This document shows positions 1 to 8,550 of a stretch of DNA of 64,000 nt, in pieces. How positions within the stretch are numbered: the first letter of the stretch is position 1; each line of letters starts with the position of its first letter. The notes under the pieces were generated by a model. The model searched no databases and was not told the origin of the DNA. It saw only the letters and a program-made list of their open reading frames with translations. The stretch comes from Natribacillus halophilus. GTDB taxonomy: Bacteria; Bacillota; Bacilli; Bacillales; Marinococcaceae. The DNA is taken from the NCBI RefSeq assembly GCF_900100185.1, contig NZ_FNEN01000013.1, positions 1-64,000 of the forward strand, written 5' to 3'. The position numbers and the translations under genes were made by a program.

Positions 1-372
1 AGTGACAAACAAACCGGCGGATTGCTCGAACACGCCATGATATTGTCCGCCTGCCAGAACATGTTCGATCTCTTCGTCAGGCAAATCATCATCGCGAAAA
101 GGACTCCCATATTGACTTGTGTTCCCATCTTCATGATACAGGACCAGTTGATAACCTAAATGACCCACGTGTGAAAAGTAATCTCCGTCAGCACCTCCCT
201 CTTCATTTTCTGCGTATTGTTGAATCTCTTCTGCCATGTCCATAATCGCCGCATCGTTGGCAGGCTTTAAGTATAATTGGTAGTAACCATTGCTCATAAA
301 AAAAGCGAGCAGGCTGCTAACAATCATGACCGTGAACGTTGTGAGAACAATGCGGACATAAAAACTTTTCAA
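1..372 (-). CDS. hssS: HssS-like haem-sensing histidine kinase, N-terminal part
   Basis: The first 124 residues of a sensor kinase run off the left edge of the window. The reading starts at a TTG whose bases overlap the stop of the response regulator (ATTGA), with a GGAGG-type site upstream. Visible are a first membrane segment (about residues 7-27) and the beginning of an acidic extracytoplasmic sensor loop. The kinase domains lie outside the window. The family assignment rests on the partner regulator, which closely resembles HssR, and on the divergent HrtBA-type transporter. In Staphylococcus and Bacillus, HssS senses haem stress and phosphorylates HssR. The partial sequence alone would not prove HssS. 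Confidence 0.75.
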   Translation of the reverse strand, partial: MKSFYVRIVLTTFTVMIVSSLLAFFMSNGYYQLYLKPANDAAIMDMAEEIQQYAENEEGGADGDYFSHVGHLGYQLVLYHEDGNTSQYGSPFRDDDLPDEEIEHVLAGGQYHGVFEQSAGLFVT

Positions 373-1043
373 TCTTGTACCTCCATCTTGTACCCAACAC
401 CACGTATGGTACGGATGGAAAAAGCATCCGTTTCTTTAGAAAATCGTTTTCGCAACCGTTTAACATGAACATCAATGGTGCGATCATCCCCGACAAAATC
501 ATTTCCCCAGATGATTTCAATCAGCATTTCACGCGTAAACGTCTGATTCGGAAAACTTGCCAGTTGGGCCAACAAATCAAACTCTTTCATGGGAAGCATC
601 ATGGTTTTCCCGTTACATTCAACTTCGTAACTTTTCCGGTTAATCGTCACTTCACCGATGGTGATGATTTCTTGGTGAATATACTGAAACCGGCGCAACA
701 ATGCTTTGATTCGAAAAATCAACTCTTTCCGCTCGAACGGTTTAGTGACATAATCGTCCGTTCCCGCCGCAAAGCCTTTCGCTTTATCTTCAAGTTCGCC
801 TTTCGCCGTTAACATCAAAACCGGAATATCATAATCATCACGTATCTCTTTACATAACGCAAAGCCATCAACCTTCGGCATCATGATATCGACGATGGCC
901 AAATGAATCCTTTCTCTCTCCAAAACCTTCAAGGCAACCTCGCCGTCTTCCGCTTGGTAAACACGATACCCTTCATTTTGCAGATCGTCGCTGACAAATT
1001 CACGAAGGTGCGCGTCATCATCCGCGAGCAATAATGAAATCAT
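369..1043 (-). CDS. hssR: HssR-like response regulator
   Basis: This 224-residue OmpR-family regulator has an N-terminal receiver domain (acidic pocket DDD near residues 8-10, phospho-acceptor Asp in VDIMMP near 52, Lys in TKPF near 102). A C-terminal winged helix follows (about 125-222, with DRTIDVHVKRLRKRF). Length and blocks such as YDIPVLMLTA and GTDDYVTKPFE match staphylococcal HssR as I remember it. It overlaps the kinase gene and diverges from a HrtB/HrtA transporter, the known HssR target. The start follows a GGAGG site. It probably activates the haem exporter through the direct repeat at 1129-1148. Confidence 0.85.
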   Translation of the reverse strand: MISLLLADDDAHLREFVSDDLQNEGYRVYQAEDGEVALKVLERERIHLAIVDIMMPKVDGFALCKEIRDDYDIPVLMLTAKGELEDKAKGFAAGTDDYVTKPFERKELIFRIKALLRRFQYIHQEIITIGEVTINRKSYEVECNGKTMMLPMKEFDLLAQLASFPNQTFTREMLIEIIWGNDFVGDDRTIDVHVKRLRKRFSKETDAFSIRTIRGVGYKMEVQD

Positions 1044-1128
1044 AAGAACCGCCTCCTTGTCCTATTCATTATCTCGCAAAAGACTCACTTTAACAAAAAG
1101 AACGATCTTCAATGTTCCGTTTATTTTT

Positions 1129-1148
1129 GTTCATGTTGCGTTCATATA
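1129..1148 (+). promoter_or_regulatory. HssR direct-repeat binding site
   Basis: GTTCATGTT, two bases (gc), then GTTCATATA. This is close to the HssR direct repeat described upstream of hrtAB (GTTCATATT-N2-GTTCATATT). It lies in the hssR/hrtB intergenic region, 37 bp before the permease start. Confidence 0.8.
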
Positions 1149-1185
1149 CCCGCTTTATAGTGATGATAACAAAGGAGGTTGTCAT

Positions 1186-2274
1186 ATGTTTTTAGCGATC
1201 AGAGAATTGCTCTACTCCAAACTACGATATATTATGGTCGCGCTGATTATTTTCCTGCTTTCGTTCCTGGTGCTCTTCGTCTCGGGACTTGCACAAGGAC
1301 TCGCTTACGACAATGCTTCATCCATTATAAACATGGATGAAACAGCCGAGTATTTTGTCATGGATGATGAGGCGGAAATGCAACTCACACGGTCATTGGT
1401 CGATGATGAGGATCAACAAACGGTTCACGACGAGGTCGACCAATCTGAGATATTAGGCGTCCACCAGGGCACGATTGAAGACGATGAAGAATCGCAAGCC
1501 GATGTTGCCAAATTCTATCTTGATGATGATTCAGCGTTATTTCCGGAGGTAACAGAAGGCGAAAAACCGTCTGAACAAAGAGAAGTTCTCGCCGATGAGT
1601 CCCTTCAAGAAGAAGGATACCATGTAGGTGATGAATTTTTGGAAGATACGACAGAAGAGATCTTTACCATTACAGGTTTTACAAGCAACCAGAAATATAG
1701 CCACACGCCTGTGATCTATGTTACGGAGGAAGATTGGCTGGAATTGAGCGGTGGGGATGAACTGCTGGCGAGTGCTCTTGTCCTTCCGGACATCGGGGAA
1801 GAAACGGTAAGCACACTAAACAGCCAATTGACGGATGCGGAAGTCGTGACCATTCAGGACTCTCTTTCCGGCATCCCCGGTTATAGTGAGGAACAGATGT
1901 CACTATGGATGATGATCGTCTTTCTATTCATTATTTCAGCGTTCGTCCTTGCTGCTTTCTTTTATGTCATCACGATTCAAAAACTAACACAGTTTGGTAT
2001 TCTAAAGGCGATTGGCACGAAGGTCAGTGAACTGGCGAATACGATTCTTGTTCAAGTCGGCATTATCTCAGTCGTCAGTGTCACGATAGGTATAGGCGCC
2101 ACTTTTCTTGCTGCAGCCTTACTGCCGCCTGACATGCCTTTTATGCTACCTTTGAATTTAGTCGCAACTTTGACAGGCTTATTTATCGTCGTCGCCATTC
2201 TCGGTTCACTGCTTTCCTTGTATAAAGTGAAAAAAGTCGACGCCCTTGAGGCGATTGGAGGTATGGAAGCATGA
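1186..2274 (+). CDS. hrtB: HrtB-like haem efflux ABC permease
   Basis: This 362-residue FtsX/MacB-type permease has a first membrane helix near residues 12-35, a large extracytoplasmic domain, and three C-terminal helices (about 235-355). In the family, HrtB with HrtA exports haem or protects the membrane from it. The ATG at 1186 was chosen because a strong AAAGGAGG precedes it; a longer reading would run through the HssR site. The extracytoplasmic domain holds an unusually acidic stretch (about residues 55-160), fitting a halophilic or alkaliphilic host. It overlaps hrtA by ATGA, so the two are translationally coupled. Confidence 0.85.
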   Translation: MFLAIRELLYSKLRYIMVALIIFLLSFLVLFVSGLAQGLAYDNASSIINMDETAEYFVMDDEAEMQLTRSLVDDEDQQTVHDEVDQSEILGVHQGTIEDDEESQADVAKFYLDDDSALFPEVTEGEKPSEQREVLADESLQEEGYHVGDEFLEDTTEEIFTITGFTSNQKYSHTPVIYVTEEDWLELSGGDELLASALVLPDIGEETVSTLNSQLTDAEVVTIQDSLSGIPGYSEEQMSLWMMIVFLFIISAFVLAAFFYVITIQKLTQFGILKAIGTKVSELANTILVQVGIISVVSVTIGIGATFLAAALLPPDMPFMLPLNLVATLTGLFIVVAILGSLLSLYKVKKVDALEAIGGMEA

Positions 2275-2981
2275 CAACGAAACTAGTGCTGGAAAATATA
2301 GGTGTAGAATTTGGGGAAGGGGAAGGAAAAACCACTGTGCTTGATGATGTGAATGTATCTGTAAATGCAGGGGAATTCGTTGCCATCACCGGTCCGTCCG
2401 GTTCAGGAAAAAGCACACTCCTTTCGGTGGCAGGTGCACTACTGACACCGTCCAGAGGAAAGTTGCTACTCGACGGCCAGGTCCTTTCCCAATTAAATCC
2501 AAAAGAAAGCACGACGATGCGGTTGCATCAGATTGGGTTCATTTTTCAATCCGCCCATTTAATTCCTTATCTGCGCGTGAAGGACCAATTGCTTTATATT
2601 GCCAAAATCGCAAAGATCCCGAAACAAAAAGCGAAAAAACGTACCGATGATCTGTTAAATATGCTTGGACTCAACCATCGGAAAAACCATTATCCCGTTA
2701 ACTTATCAGGTGGAGAACGACAGCGTGTCGCCATCGCGCGGGCTTGGATGAATGATCCGGAATTGTTGCTCGCTGATGAACCAACGGCTAGCTTGGATGC
2801 TGCCAGAGGTCGGGAAGTGGTTGAAACATTGGCGTTGCAAGTGAAACAACAACAAAAAGCAGCCGTTATGGTCACGCATGATACTCGCTTATTCGATGTA
2901 TGTGACCGCGTGATCACTCTCTCAGACGGAGAAGTCACTGATATTGAAAAGGTACAGCTAAAGGATCCAGTACACTCGTAA
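2271..2981 (+). CDS. hrtA: HrtA-like haem efflux ABC ATPase
   Basis: This 236-residue ABC ATPase of the LolD/MacB class has Walker A GPSGSGKST (about 42-50), signature LSGGERQRVAIARA (about 144-157), Walker B ELLLADEPTASLD (about 163-175) and the switch His in VMVTHD. Its start overlaps the stop of the permease gene, so the pair forms one pump. It supplies ATP hydrolysis on the cytoplasmic face for haem detoxification. Control is expected through the HssR repeat upstream of hrtB. Confidence 0.87.
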   Translation: MTTKLVLENIGVEFGEGEGKTTVLDDVNVSVNAGEFVAITGPSGSGKSTLLSVAGALLTPSRGKLLLDGQVLSQLNPKESTTMRLHQIGFIFQSAHLIPYLRVKDQLLYIAKIAKIPKQKAKKRTDDLLNMLGLNHRKNHYPVNLSGGERQRVAIARAWMNDPELLLADEPTASLDAARGREVVETLALQVKQQQKAAVMVTHDTRLFDVCDRVITLSDGEVTDIEKVQLKDPVHS

Positions 2982-3039
2982 ATAAAGCATGCGTAATGAA
3001 GGGCGTTATTTTACTATCTCGCCAAAGGGGGTGAACTCG

Positions 3040-3396
3040 ATGTCTGAAAGCTTATATAACATCTTTCTCGCATCCCATCAAGGTGCTTGGGCTTTTCTCA
3101 TTATCCTTTTTCTTGTCGCCTTTCCCCTTTACAAAGCGCATAAGATGACAAGCGCGAAAATCGTGTCTATGATCCTGCGTTTGTTCTATCTCATTATGAT
3201 CATTTCAGGGTCAGGACTTTTATACACGTATGGATTTCCGCCACACTACTTGGTTAAGGGCATGATTGCTTTATTAATGATTGGATTTATGGAAATGGCG
3301 TTAGGAAAGGCGAAACGAGGAAAAGGTGGAATGGTCGGTTTTATTCTTGCATTCATCTCAGCATTACTCGTTGTCATAATGGGGTTTGCAGGATAA
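3040..3396 (+). CDS. yisL: YisL family (UPF0344) membrane protein
   Basis: This 118-residue protein has four predicted membrane helices (about residues 14-32, 42-62, 70-88, 96-115) and matches the length of B. subtilis YisL. The ATG at 3040 follows AAAGGGGGTGA; the upstream in-frame start at 2989 has no good site. The function of the family is unknown. It follows hrtA by about 60 bp and may be read through from it, then ends at a terminator. Confidence 0.75.
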   Translation: MSESLYNIFLASHQGAWAFLIILFLVAFPLYKAHKMTSAKIVSMILRLFYLIMIISGSGLLYTYGFPPHYLVKGMIALLMIGFMEMALGKAKRGKGGMVGFILAFISALLVVIMGFAG

Positions 3397-3426
3397 AAAA
3401 CCATTATTAAAACGATTAGTGAAGGA

Positions 3427-3466
3427 GAGCGCTCATCCTGTTTTCAAGGATGGCGCTTGCGTTTTA
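3427..3466 (+). terminator. Terminator after yisL
   Basis: A hairpin formed by GCGCTCATCC and GGATGGCGC around a short T-rich loop is followed by a T run. Confidence 0.6.
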
Positions 3467-3501
3467 CTGACCCGTCTTTCGTTTTTCTTTTCTTATATGG
3501 T

Positions 3502-3530
3502 TTGACAAATGACCAATCCTTCTTTATGAT
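3502..3530 (+). promoter_or_regulatory. Promoter of tetR-type regulator
   Basis: TTGACA (3502-3507), 17-bp spacer, TATGAT (3525-3530). Just downstream, near 3536-3551, an imperfect palindrome (ATGGCTG-T-CAGTCAT) contains the same CAGTCAT half-site as the palindrome at 4170-4188, suggesting autoregulation. Confidence 0.6.
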
Positions 3531-3567
3531 AGTGAATGGCTGTCAGTCATTTGTTGGAGGTTGGAAG

Positions 3568-4146
3568 ATGGATAAAAAAGAGAAAATCGTTCATGCTGCC
3601 ATTGATGTCTTCCGTGAAAAGGGCGTTGAAAAAACTAAAGTGTCCGATATTGTACAGATTGCAGGTATTGCTCAAGGAACCTTTTATCTGTACTTTCCTT
3701 CGAAGTTATCGGTCATGCCGAACATTGCCGAAGTGATGGTAGGCAAAATGATGGAGGACATCAACCATCATGTACAGGAAGGTTCCCCGTTTCAGGTTCA
3801 ATTGGAACAAATTATCGATGTCGTTTACAACTTGACTAAAGAGTACCCTGATGTGTTTGCTCTTATTTATGCAGGGCTGACCCAAACTGAGCATTTAAAA
3901 GAATGGGAGGCGATCTATGCTCCGTTCTATAAGTGGATGAGCGAGTTTTTAAGTCTAGCTAAAGATTCGGAAATCATTCGTGATTCCCTGCATACAGAGC
4001 GGACAGCAAAAATGATCATCGGCTTAATTGAGTCAACAGCCGAACAGGTGTATTTGTATGACAATAAGCAAGAAAAAGAAACAATTCGTCTGCAAAAACA
4101 AGAGTTGGTATCGTTTATCAGCTATGCATTAGGGGTAAAACGTTAA
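3568..4146 (+). CDS. TetR family repressor of SMR pumps
   Basis: This 192-residue regulator has an N-terminal TetR helix-turn-helix (about residues 6-50, with VSDIVQIAGIAQGTFYLYF) and a ligand-binding C-terminal domain. The ATG at 3568 follows GGAGGTTGGAAG. It lies directly upstream of two SMR transporter genes, an arrangement like yvdT-yvdSR of B. subtilis. The likely operator is the perfect palindrome between it and the first pump gene. The inducer is unknown but probably a cationic substrate of the pumps. Confidence 0.8.
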   Translation: MDKKEKIVHAAIDVFREKGVEKTKVSDIVQIAGIAQGTFYLYFPSKLSVMPNIAEVMVGKMMEDINHHVQEGSPFQVQLEQIIDVVYNLTKEYPDVFALIYAGLTQTEHLKEWEAIYAPFYKWMSEFLSLAKDSEIIRDSLHTERTAKMIIGLIESTAEQVYLYDNKQEKETIRLQKQELVSFISYALGVKR

Positions 4147-4169
4147 ACGTTGGCCTCATTTAACAAAAA

Positions 4170-4188
4170 ATGACTGATAATCAGTCAT
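4170..4188 (+). promoter_or_regulatory. Perfect 19-bp palindrome, probable TetR operator
   Basis: ATGACTGAT-A-ATCAGTCAT reads the same on both strands. It lies between the regulator stop and the ATG at 4206, where a TetR-type repressor could control the pumps separately from its own gene. Confidence 0.75.
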
Positions 4189-4205
4189 GAAGAGGTGAGT
4201 AGAGA

Positions 4206-4553
4206 ATGAATAAAGCTTGGATGTACGTTTTTTTAACATGTTTATTTGAACTATTTTGGGTGTTTGGCTTTAATGTCGCAACAACTTGGTGGCATTGGGG
4301 GATCGTTGTGATTATTATTCTCATTGACTTTTACTTTCTGTCCAAGGCCTGTGAATACTTGCCAACTGGAACGGTCTACGCCATATTTGCTGCCGCAGGG
4401 ACCGTCGGAACAGCTTTAATGGATGTATTTATCTTTGGAGGTGCATTCAGCATCATGAAAGGCGTCTTTATGGGCATTCTAATTACGGGTGTTGTAAGTC
4501 TAAAACTAGCTGATAATAAAGGTGAAGAGCAAGACACGAAAGGAGTTGCTTAA
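4206..4553 (+). CDS. SMR family efflux subunit (YvdR-like)
   Basis: This 115-residue small multidrug resistance protein has four membrane helices. The first helix holds the conserved membrane-embedded Glu (residue 15, in LFELFWVFGF) that couples proton and substrate binding. It has a GAAGAGGTGAGTAGAG ribosome site. The next gene, four bases on, is a second SMR subunit, so the two probably form a heterodimeric pump as in other paired SMR systems. Substrates could be quaternary ammonium compounds or guanidinium-like cations; the sequence does not decide. Confidence 0.82.
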   Translation: MNKAWMYVFLTCLFELFWVFGFNVATTWWHWGIVVIIILIDFYFLSKACEYLPTGTVYAIFAAAGTVGTALMDVFIFGGAFSIMKGVFMGILITGVVSLKLADNKGEEQDTKGVA

Positions 4554-4556
4554 ATC

Positions 4557-4871
4557 ATGGGGTGGTTACTTGTAACGTTAGCAGCAGCCTCTGAGATCAT
4601 AGGTATCATGGGATTAAAGATGTTTAGTCAAAATAAAACTCTACGAAATATGATCATTTTTGTAGGGGGGTTTGGAATTGCTTTTGGACTCCTATATACC
4701 TCTTTTAACTTCTTGCAATTGAGTATAGCCTACGCCGTTTGGCTCGGAACCGGAACAGCCGGTGGCGTATTGGTGAATATGATGTTCTTCGGTGAATACA
4801 AGAACATGAGCCGTATCATTAGTCTCGTTATCATTATCTTTGGTGTAGTAGGATTAAAAGCTGTGTCATAA
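4557..4871 (+). CDS. SMR family efflux subunit (YvdS-like)
   Basis: This 104-residue SMR protein has the active-site Glu at residue 13 (AAASEIIGIMGLK) and four membrane helices. The motif SIAYAVWLGTGTAGGV is typical of the family's third helix. It starts three bases after the upstream SMR gene stops and is co-transcribed with it under the TetR repressor. Confidence 0.83.
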   Translation: MGWLLVTLAAASEIIGIMGLKMFSQNKTLRNMIIFVGGFGIAFGLLYTSFNFLQLSIAYAVWLGTGTAGGVLVNMMFFGEYKNMSRIISLVIIIFGVVGLKAVS

Positions 4872-5033
4872 TCGTGCAGCGTGCATAAATGTTAGGACCA
4901 GCTATCTGTTCTTAGCGCCAGGAATACGATGAATATGCGTATGTTTTCAATATATGGAGGAATGCTGATATACCGAAGGACCGTTTGTTCATATGTTACA
5001 TGTTTGATTACAAATTTCATGGAGGAATATACA

Positions 5034-6137
5034 ATGATTAAAACGTATCACCATACACCTAAATCAGATGGGTATCGGATGCCTGGTGAATTTGAACCTC
5101 ATGAAGGCACTTGGCTTCTCTGGCCAGTCCGTCCGGATACATGGCATTCCGGTGCTAAACCGGCTCAACGAGTGTTTTCAAATGTTGCGGAGGCGATTGC
5201 AAAGTTTGAGCCAGTGACGGTTTGTGTGCCGGCTAATCAATACAAGCACGCACGCACCGTTTTATCACCGGAGATTCGGGTGATTGAAATGGCTTCAAAC
5301 GATGCCTGGATGCGAGATATTGGGCCGATCTTTGTAACGAATGAGGCCGGGCATTTGCGTGGTGTCGACTTCCACTTCAATGCCTGGGGTGGCCTCAAAG
5401 GAGGGCTGTACTTCCCTTGGGACCAGGATATGCTTGTTAAACGAAAGGTGTTAGATATTGAACGGGTGCCACGATATGACGCCACGGATTTGACCCTTGA
5501 AGGTGGCGCCATCGCTGTTGATGGAGAAGGAACGGTGATCACAACGAAAGAATGTCTCTTAAACGCCAACCGGAACCCTGATTGGACTCAGGGTCAGATC
5601 GAAGAGCGACTACAGGAAACGTTAAATATTAAGAAAGTGATCTGGTTGGATCAAGGCATGGTAGGGGATGAAACCGACGGCCATATTGATGAAGTCCTTT
5701 GCTACATCCGTCCAGGCGAGGTAGCCATGAGCTGGACAGATGATGAAGATCATCCACAATATCCGGTTTTAAAACAATGCAAGGAGCAATTGCAACAAGC
5801 AACTGATGCTGCTGGAAGAGCGTTAACGATTCATGAGGTTTCCATCCCGGAGCAACCCGTTTTACAACAGGAAGAAAGTCAACAACTTGACCAGACCGAG
5901 GGGAGTTATGAGCGTAAAACAGGTGAACCATGCGTCGCCACTTACGTTAATGGTTATTTATGCAACGGTGCTGTCATTATACCGGCCTTTGATGATCCAA
6001 AAGACCAAGAGGCAGTGAATGTATTCCAACGCTTATTCCCGGACAGAGTCATTGTGCCAGTACCATCGAGAGAACTATCCCTCGCTGGCGGAAACATTCA
6101 CTGTATTACGCAACAGCAACCACGGACTCCTCAGTAA
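5034..6137 (+). CDS. aguA: Agmatine deiminase
   Basis: This 367-residue protein of the porphyromonas-type peptidyl-arginine deiminase family hydrolyses agmatine to N-carbamoylputrescine and ammonia. Visible family blocks are EPHEGTWLLWPVRPDTW near the N-terminus, NDAWMRDIGP, the His motif GDETDGHIDE near residues 215-225, and the nucleophile Cys in GGNIHCITQQQP near the C-terminus. The ATG at 5034 follows CATGGAGGAATATACA; an in-frame upstream ATG at 4929 lacks a site. Next comes an amine oxidase gene, which would fit polyamine metabolism. A fragment of this gene recurs at 7590-7735. Confidence 0.9.
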   Translation: MIKTYHHTPKSDGYRMPGEFEPHEGTWLLWPVRPDTWHSGAKPAQRVFSNVAEAIAKFEPVTVCVPANQYKHARTVLSPEIRVIEMASNDAWMRDIGPIFVTNEAGHLRGVDFHFNAWGGLKGGLYFPWDQDMLVKRKVLDIERVPRYDATDLTLEGGAIAVDGEGTVITTKECLLNANRNPDWTQGQIEERLQETLNIKKVIWLDQGMVGDETDGHIDEVLCYIRPGEVAMSWTDDEDHPQYPVLKQCKEQLQQATDAAGRALTIHEVSIPEQPVLQQEESQQLDQTEGSYERKTGEPCVATYVNGYLCNGAVIIPAFDDPKDQEAVNVFQRLFPDRVIVPVPSRELSLAGGNIHCITQQQPRTPQ

Positions 6138-6285
6138 ACGCAAAACAGCTGAAAGTTAATATGGCATTTTGCACGTCATGTAGTTTATAAAGTTCTGGAT
6201 AAGCCCAAAGAGGAAACTTGTACGCATTTATGGCCAACGTTGAATAATGGAATGTTTTTCCAAAGTAAAATATAAAGGTGATCCC

Positions 6286-7572
6286 ATGCAGCAAACAAAG
6301 GCACAAAACATGTACGATGTTGTTATTGTTGGAGCAGGTTTAGCAGGTATGGTTGCAGCTAAAATGCTCAACGAGAAAAATATAAACTATAAAGTTATAG
6401 AAGCAAGTCATCGATCAGGGGGGAAAGTCATTACGGCGGAACGTAAAGACCATTCACGTTTCTTTGAGCTCGGTGCTCAATTTGTAAATGAAGATATGAC
6501 AGAAATAGTTTCTTTTATTGAAAGTGCAGGAATGGAACTCCAAGAAACGGATGTCAACGAAAAGTCGATGGATATAACCGCTCCAACAAGAAAAGCCTTA
6601 GGTAAATGTGTGACAGATGTTCAGCATGAAATGATAAAAGCGACTGGGGAGCAAGATGAACGATTATCTGACTTGTATGAACGGGTCATTACTGATGAAG
6701 AACTAAAAAAGGTGATTAGCAGTATCCATGCAGAACTCTTAAATATTGAGCCGTCACGATTAAGTGCGAAAGTATTAACGGATATGCATGAGCGTTATCC
6801 TTCGGAGAAAAGTGATCTTACCCATCAAGCATCAGGCCCGTTAAGCCATTTGATTTCTTTTTTAGAAAAAAACTTAGATGGAAAGATTGTTTACAATGAG
6901 CCGTTAAGACAAGTCAACGAAACAAAGGAAGGGTACACACTGATAACTGACAATGATCAATACAGGGCCAATGCTGTTATTATGGCTCTCCCACCTGCTG
7001 TTGCAAGTCATTTTTCTTATAGCTCGAACTTAGAGCAGTATTATCGACAAGCATTAAACAGTTATACAGATGGCGCCATTATTAAAACGACTTGGGTATT
7101 CCAAAATGCTTTTTGGCATTACTATGCCATTGATGGAGAGACTAAACATGTGGGAGGCATTGTCTTTACAGATCCTCAAGGCATCACGGTTGCCGATTCA
7201 TCAAAAATCGGTGACGCTGAGGTTCGCTTGACAATGTTTATAGGGGCAGGCTTAGCAAGAAATTTAGCGAAGGAAGATGAAATACAAAGAAAAGAAATAG
7301 CCACTGAACTGTTGGAAAAAGTGTTTGGTGAACAAGCCAGAACGTACGTGGATATGGAACAAAGCGTATGGGTTGATCACCCATACTGTGGAGGAGGGTA
7401 CGGTGCCAGTGTGCATTACAGAGGAGTGGACACTGCTGCTGATGTCTTGAGAGAGCCGTACAATCTTTTCGTATTTGCAAGTAGTGAACTTGCTGAGAGC
7501 TTTCCCAGCTTTATGGAAGGCGCTGTTCGTTCAGGTCAATATGCTGCAAAGCAAATCTTAAAAAGAATATAA
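6286..7572 (+). CDS. Flavin monoamine oxidase family protein
   Basis: This 428-residue FAD-dependent amine oxidase has the N-terminal dinucleotide-binding motif VVIVGAGLAGMVAAK (about 11-25), followed by EASHRSGGK and the substrate-side block FFELGAQFVN. The C-terminal flavin block is FVFASSELAESFPSFMEGAV with SGQYAA. Such enzymes oxidise primary or polyamine amines to aldehydes with release of hydrogen peroxide. The ATG at 6286 follows AAAGGTGATCCC. Its location after agmatine deiminase suggests an amine or polyamine substrate, but the substrate cannot be read from the sequence. Confidence 0.8.
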   Translation: MQQTKAQNMYDVVIVGAGLAGMVAAKMLNEKNINYKVIEASHRSGGKVITAERKDHSRFFELGAQFVNEDMTEIVSFIESAGMELQETDVNEKSMDITAPTRKALGKCVTDVQHEMIKATGEQDERLSDLYERVITDEELKKVISSIHAELLNIEPSRLSAKVLTDMHERYPSEKSDLTHQASGPLSHLISFLEKNLDGKIVYNEPLRQVNETKEGYTLITDNDQYRANAVIMALPPAVASHFSYSSNLEQYYRQALNSYTDGAIIKTTWVFQNAFWHYYAIDGETKHVGGIVFTDPQGITVADSSKIGDAEVRLTMFIGAGLARNLAKEDEIQRKEIATELLEKVFGEQARTYVDMEQSVWVDHPYCGGGYGASVHYRGVDTAADVLREPYNLFVFASSELAESFPSFMEGAVRSGQYAAKQILKRI

Positions 7573-7587
7573 TCAACATTGAGATGG

Positions 7588-7735
7588 CATTTTGCAGAAG
7601 ATTTATGACGTTTTCATCCCGGAGCAACCCGTTTTACCACAGGAAGAAAGTCAACAACTTCAATTCTTGCCGTTTATAAAGCTCTGGATGACTCTCATCA
7701 AAGGACTTGTGGGCATTGGATAATATCTATGAGGA
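7588..7735 (+). pseudogene. Relic of a duplicated agmatine deiminase 3' region
   Basis: The block at about 7608-7660 (CATCCCGGAGCAACCCG, then AGGAAGAAAGTCAACAACTT) repeats aguA at 5842-5892 almost exactly. The flanking pieces ATGGCATTTTGCA at 7588 and GTTTATAAAG-CTCTGGAT at 7671 match the DNA just after aguA (6161 and 6183). The three pieces appear shortened, so this is a decayed duplicate of the aguA 3' end, now on the far side of the amine oxidase gene. No open frame of useful length remains. Confidence 0.75.
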
Positions 7736-7797
7736 AGTTTTATCGGTATGGATCAAAGGGTAAACTTTAAATATTGAATAAAAAAGGAGGAATAGAT

Positions 7798-8460
7798 ATG
7801 CCCCCGCTTCAAACGAATGAGCGTATTCTCGTATGCGTCAATTATGGCCACCATGGGGCACGGTTAATTAAACGTGGCGTAAACCTCGCCCAACAATTAC
7901 ATTGTCCCCTTTTTGTTCTTGTTTTTGATGCCTTGCCAGAAGAGGAATATAAACATGACAAAGAAATAGATATGTCCATTTTCCAGGAACTTGCAGATGA
8001 TTATGATGCTGAGCTCTTTATTGAAAAAAGCGATGCTCACGATATTACAAAGGTGATTAAAAAGACAGCTATCAATGTTAATGCTACACAAATCATGATC
8101 GGGCAAAGAATTGAGAGGATTTGGACCCACCTGATCGGAGGATCGGTCATCGATATCCTTCTCCAAGACGTTTCCGATGCCGATGTACATGTCGTTCCCA
8201 AATCCCGAGCGGATGAACCTGAGGACTGGCAGTCCGATCGTGGCGTGAAAGGTTATCTCCATCAACAAACCGACGGGGCTTACCAGCTTCATTTTAACGC
8301 TAGTCAAGAATCTGATTATGAAGGTATCTTTTTCAAACAATTACACACAGACTTTAACAGCGGAATATTTTCTTTTTATCACGACAATAAGGTTTTTGAA
8401 GTTCGTGTCACAAAAGGAGTAGTAACATCGCTGGTCGATATTGATGAAGATGACCATTAA
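7798..8460 (+). CDS. KdpD-like UspA domain protein
   Basis: This 220-residue cytoplasmic protein begins with ERILVCVNYGHHGARLIKRG, typical of the universal-stress (Usp) domain of osmosensing KdpD kinases, and continues through IMIGQRIERIW to about residue 140. The last 80 residues form an unassigned tail rich in aromatic and acidic residues. No kinase domain and no membrane segment follow, so it is a free-standing sensor-like module. The start at 7798 has AAAGGAGGAATAGAT. I infer a role in nucleotide or potassium-related stress sensing; the partner is not visible here. Confidence 0.65.
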   Translation: MPPLQTNERILVCVNYGHHGARLIKRGVNLAQQLHCPLFVLVFDALPEEEYKHDKEIDMSIFQELADDYDAELFIEKSDAHDITKVIKKTAINVNATQIMIGQRIERIWTHLIGGSVIDILLQDVSDADVHVVPKSRADEPEDWQSDRGVKGYLHQQTDGAYQLHFNASQESDYEGIFFKQLHTDFNSGIFSFYHDNKVFEVRVTKGVVTSLVDIDEDDH

Positions 8461-8485
8461 ATAGGTCCAGATGGCGGAATGAAAA

Positions 8486-8514
8486 GGAAGATAGAAAACT
8501 GGTATCTTCCTCTT
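8486..8514. terminator. Bidirectional hairpin between Usp-like gene and copD
   Basis: GGAAGATA and TATCTTCC pair around nine bases. A-rich DNA lies on one side and TCTT on the other, between two convergent genes. Confidence 0.5.
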
Positions 8515-8550
8515 AATCCAGCACATTCTATTTCTTTTTATACAACTGAA

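Noticed and set aside
375-812. 145-codon frame antisense to hssR
   Set aside because: It lies wholly within a well-supported gene, has no ribosome site and no recognisable product.
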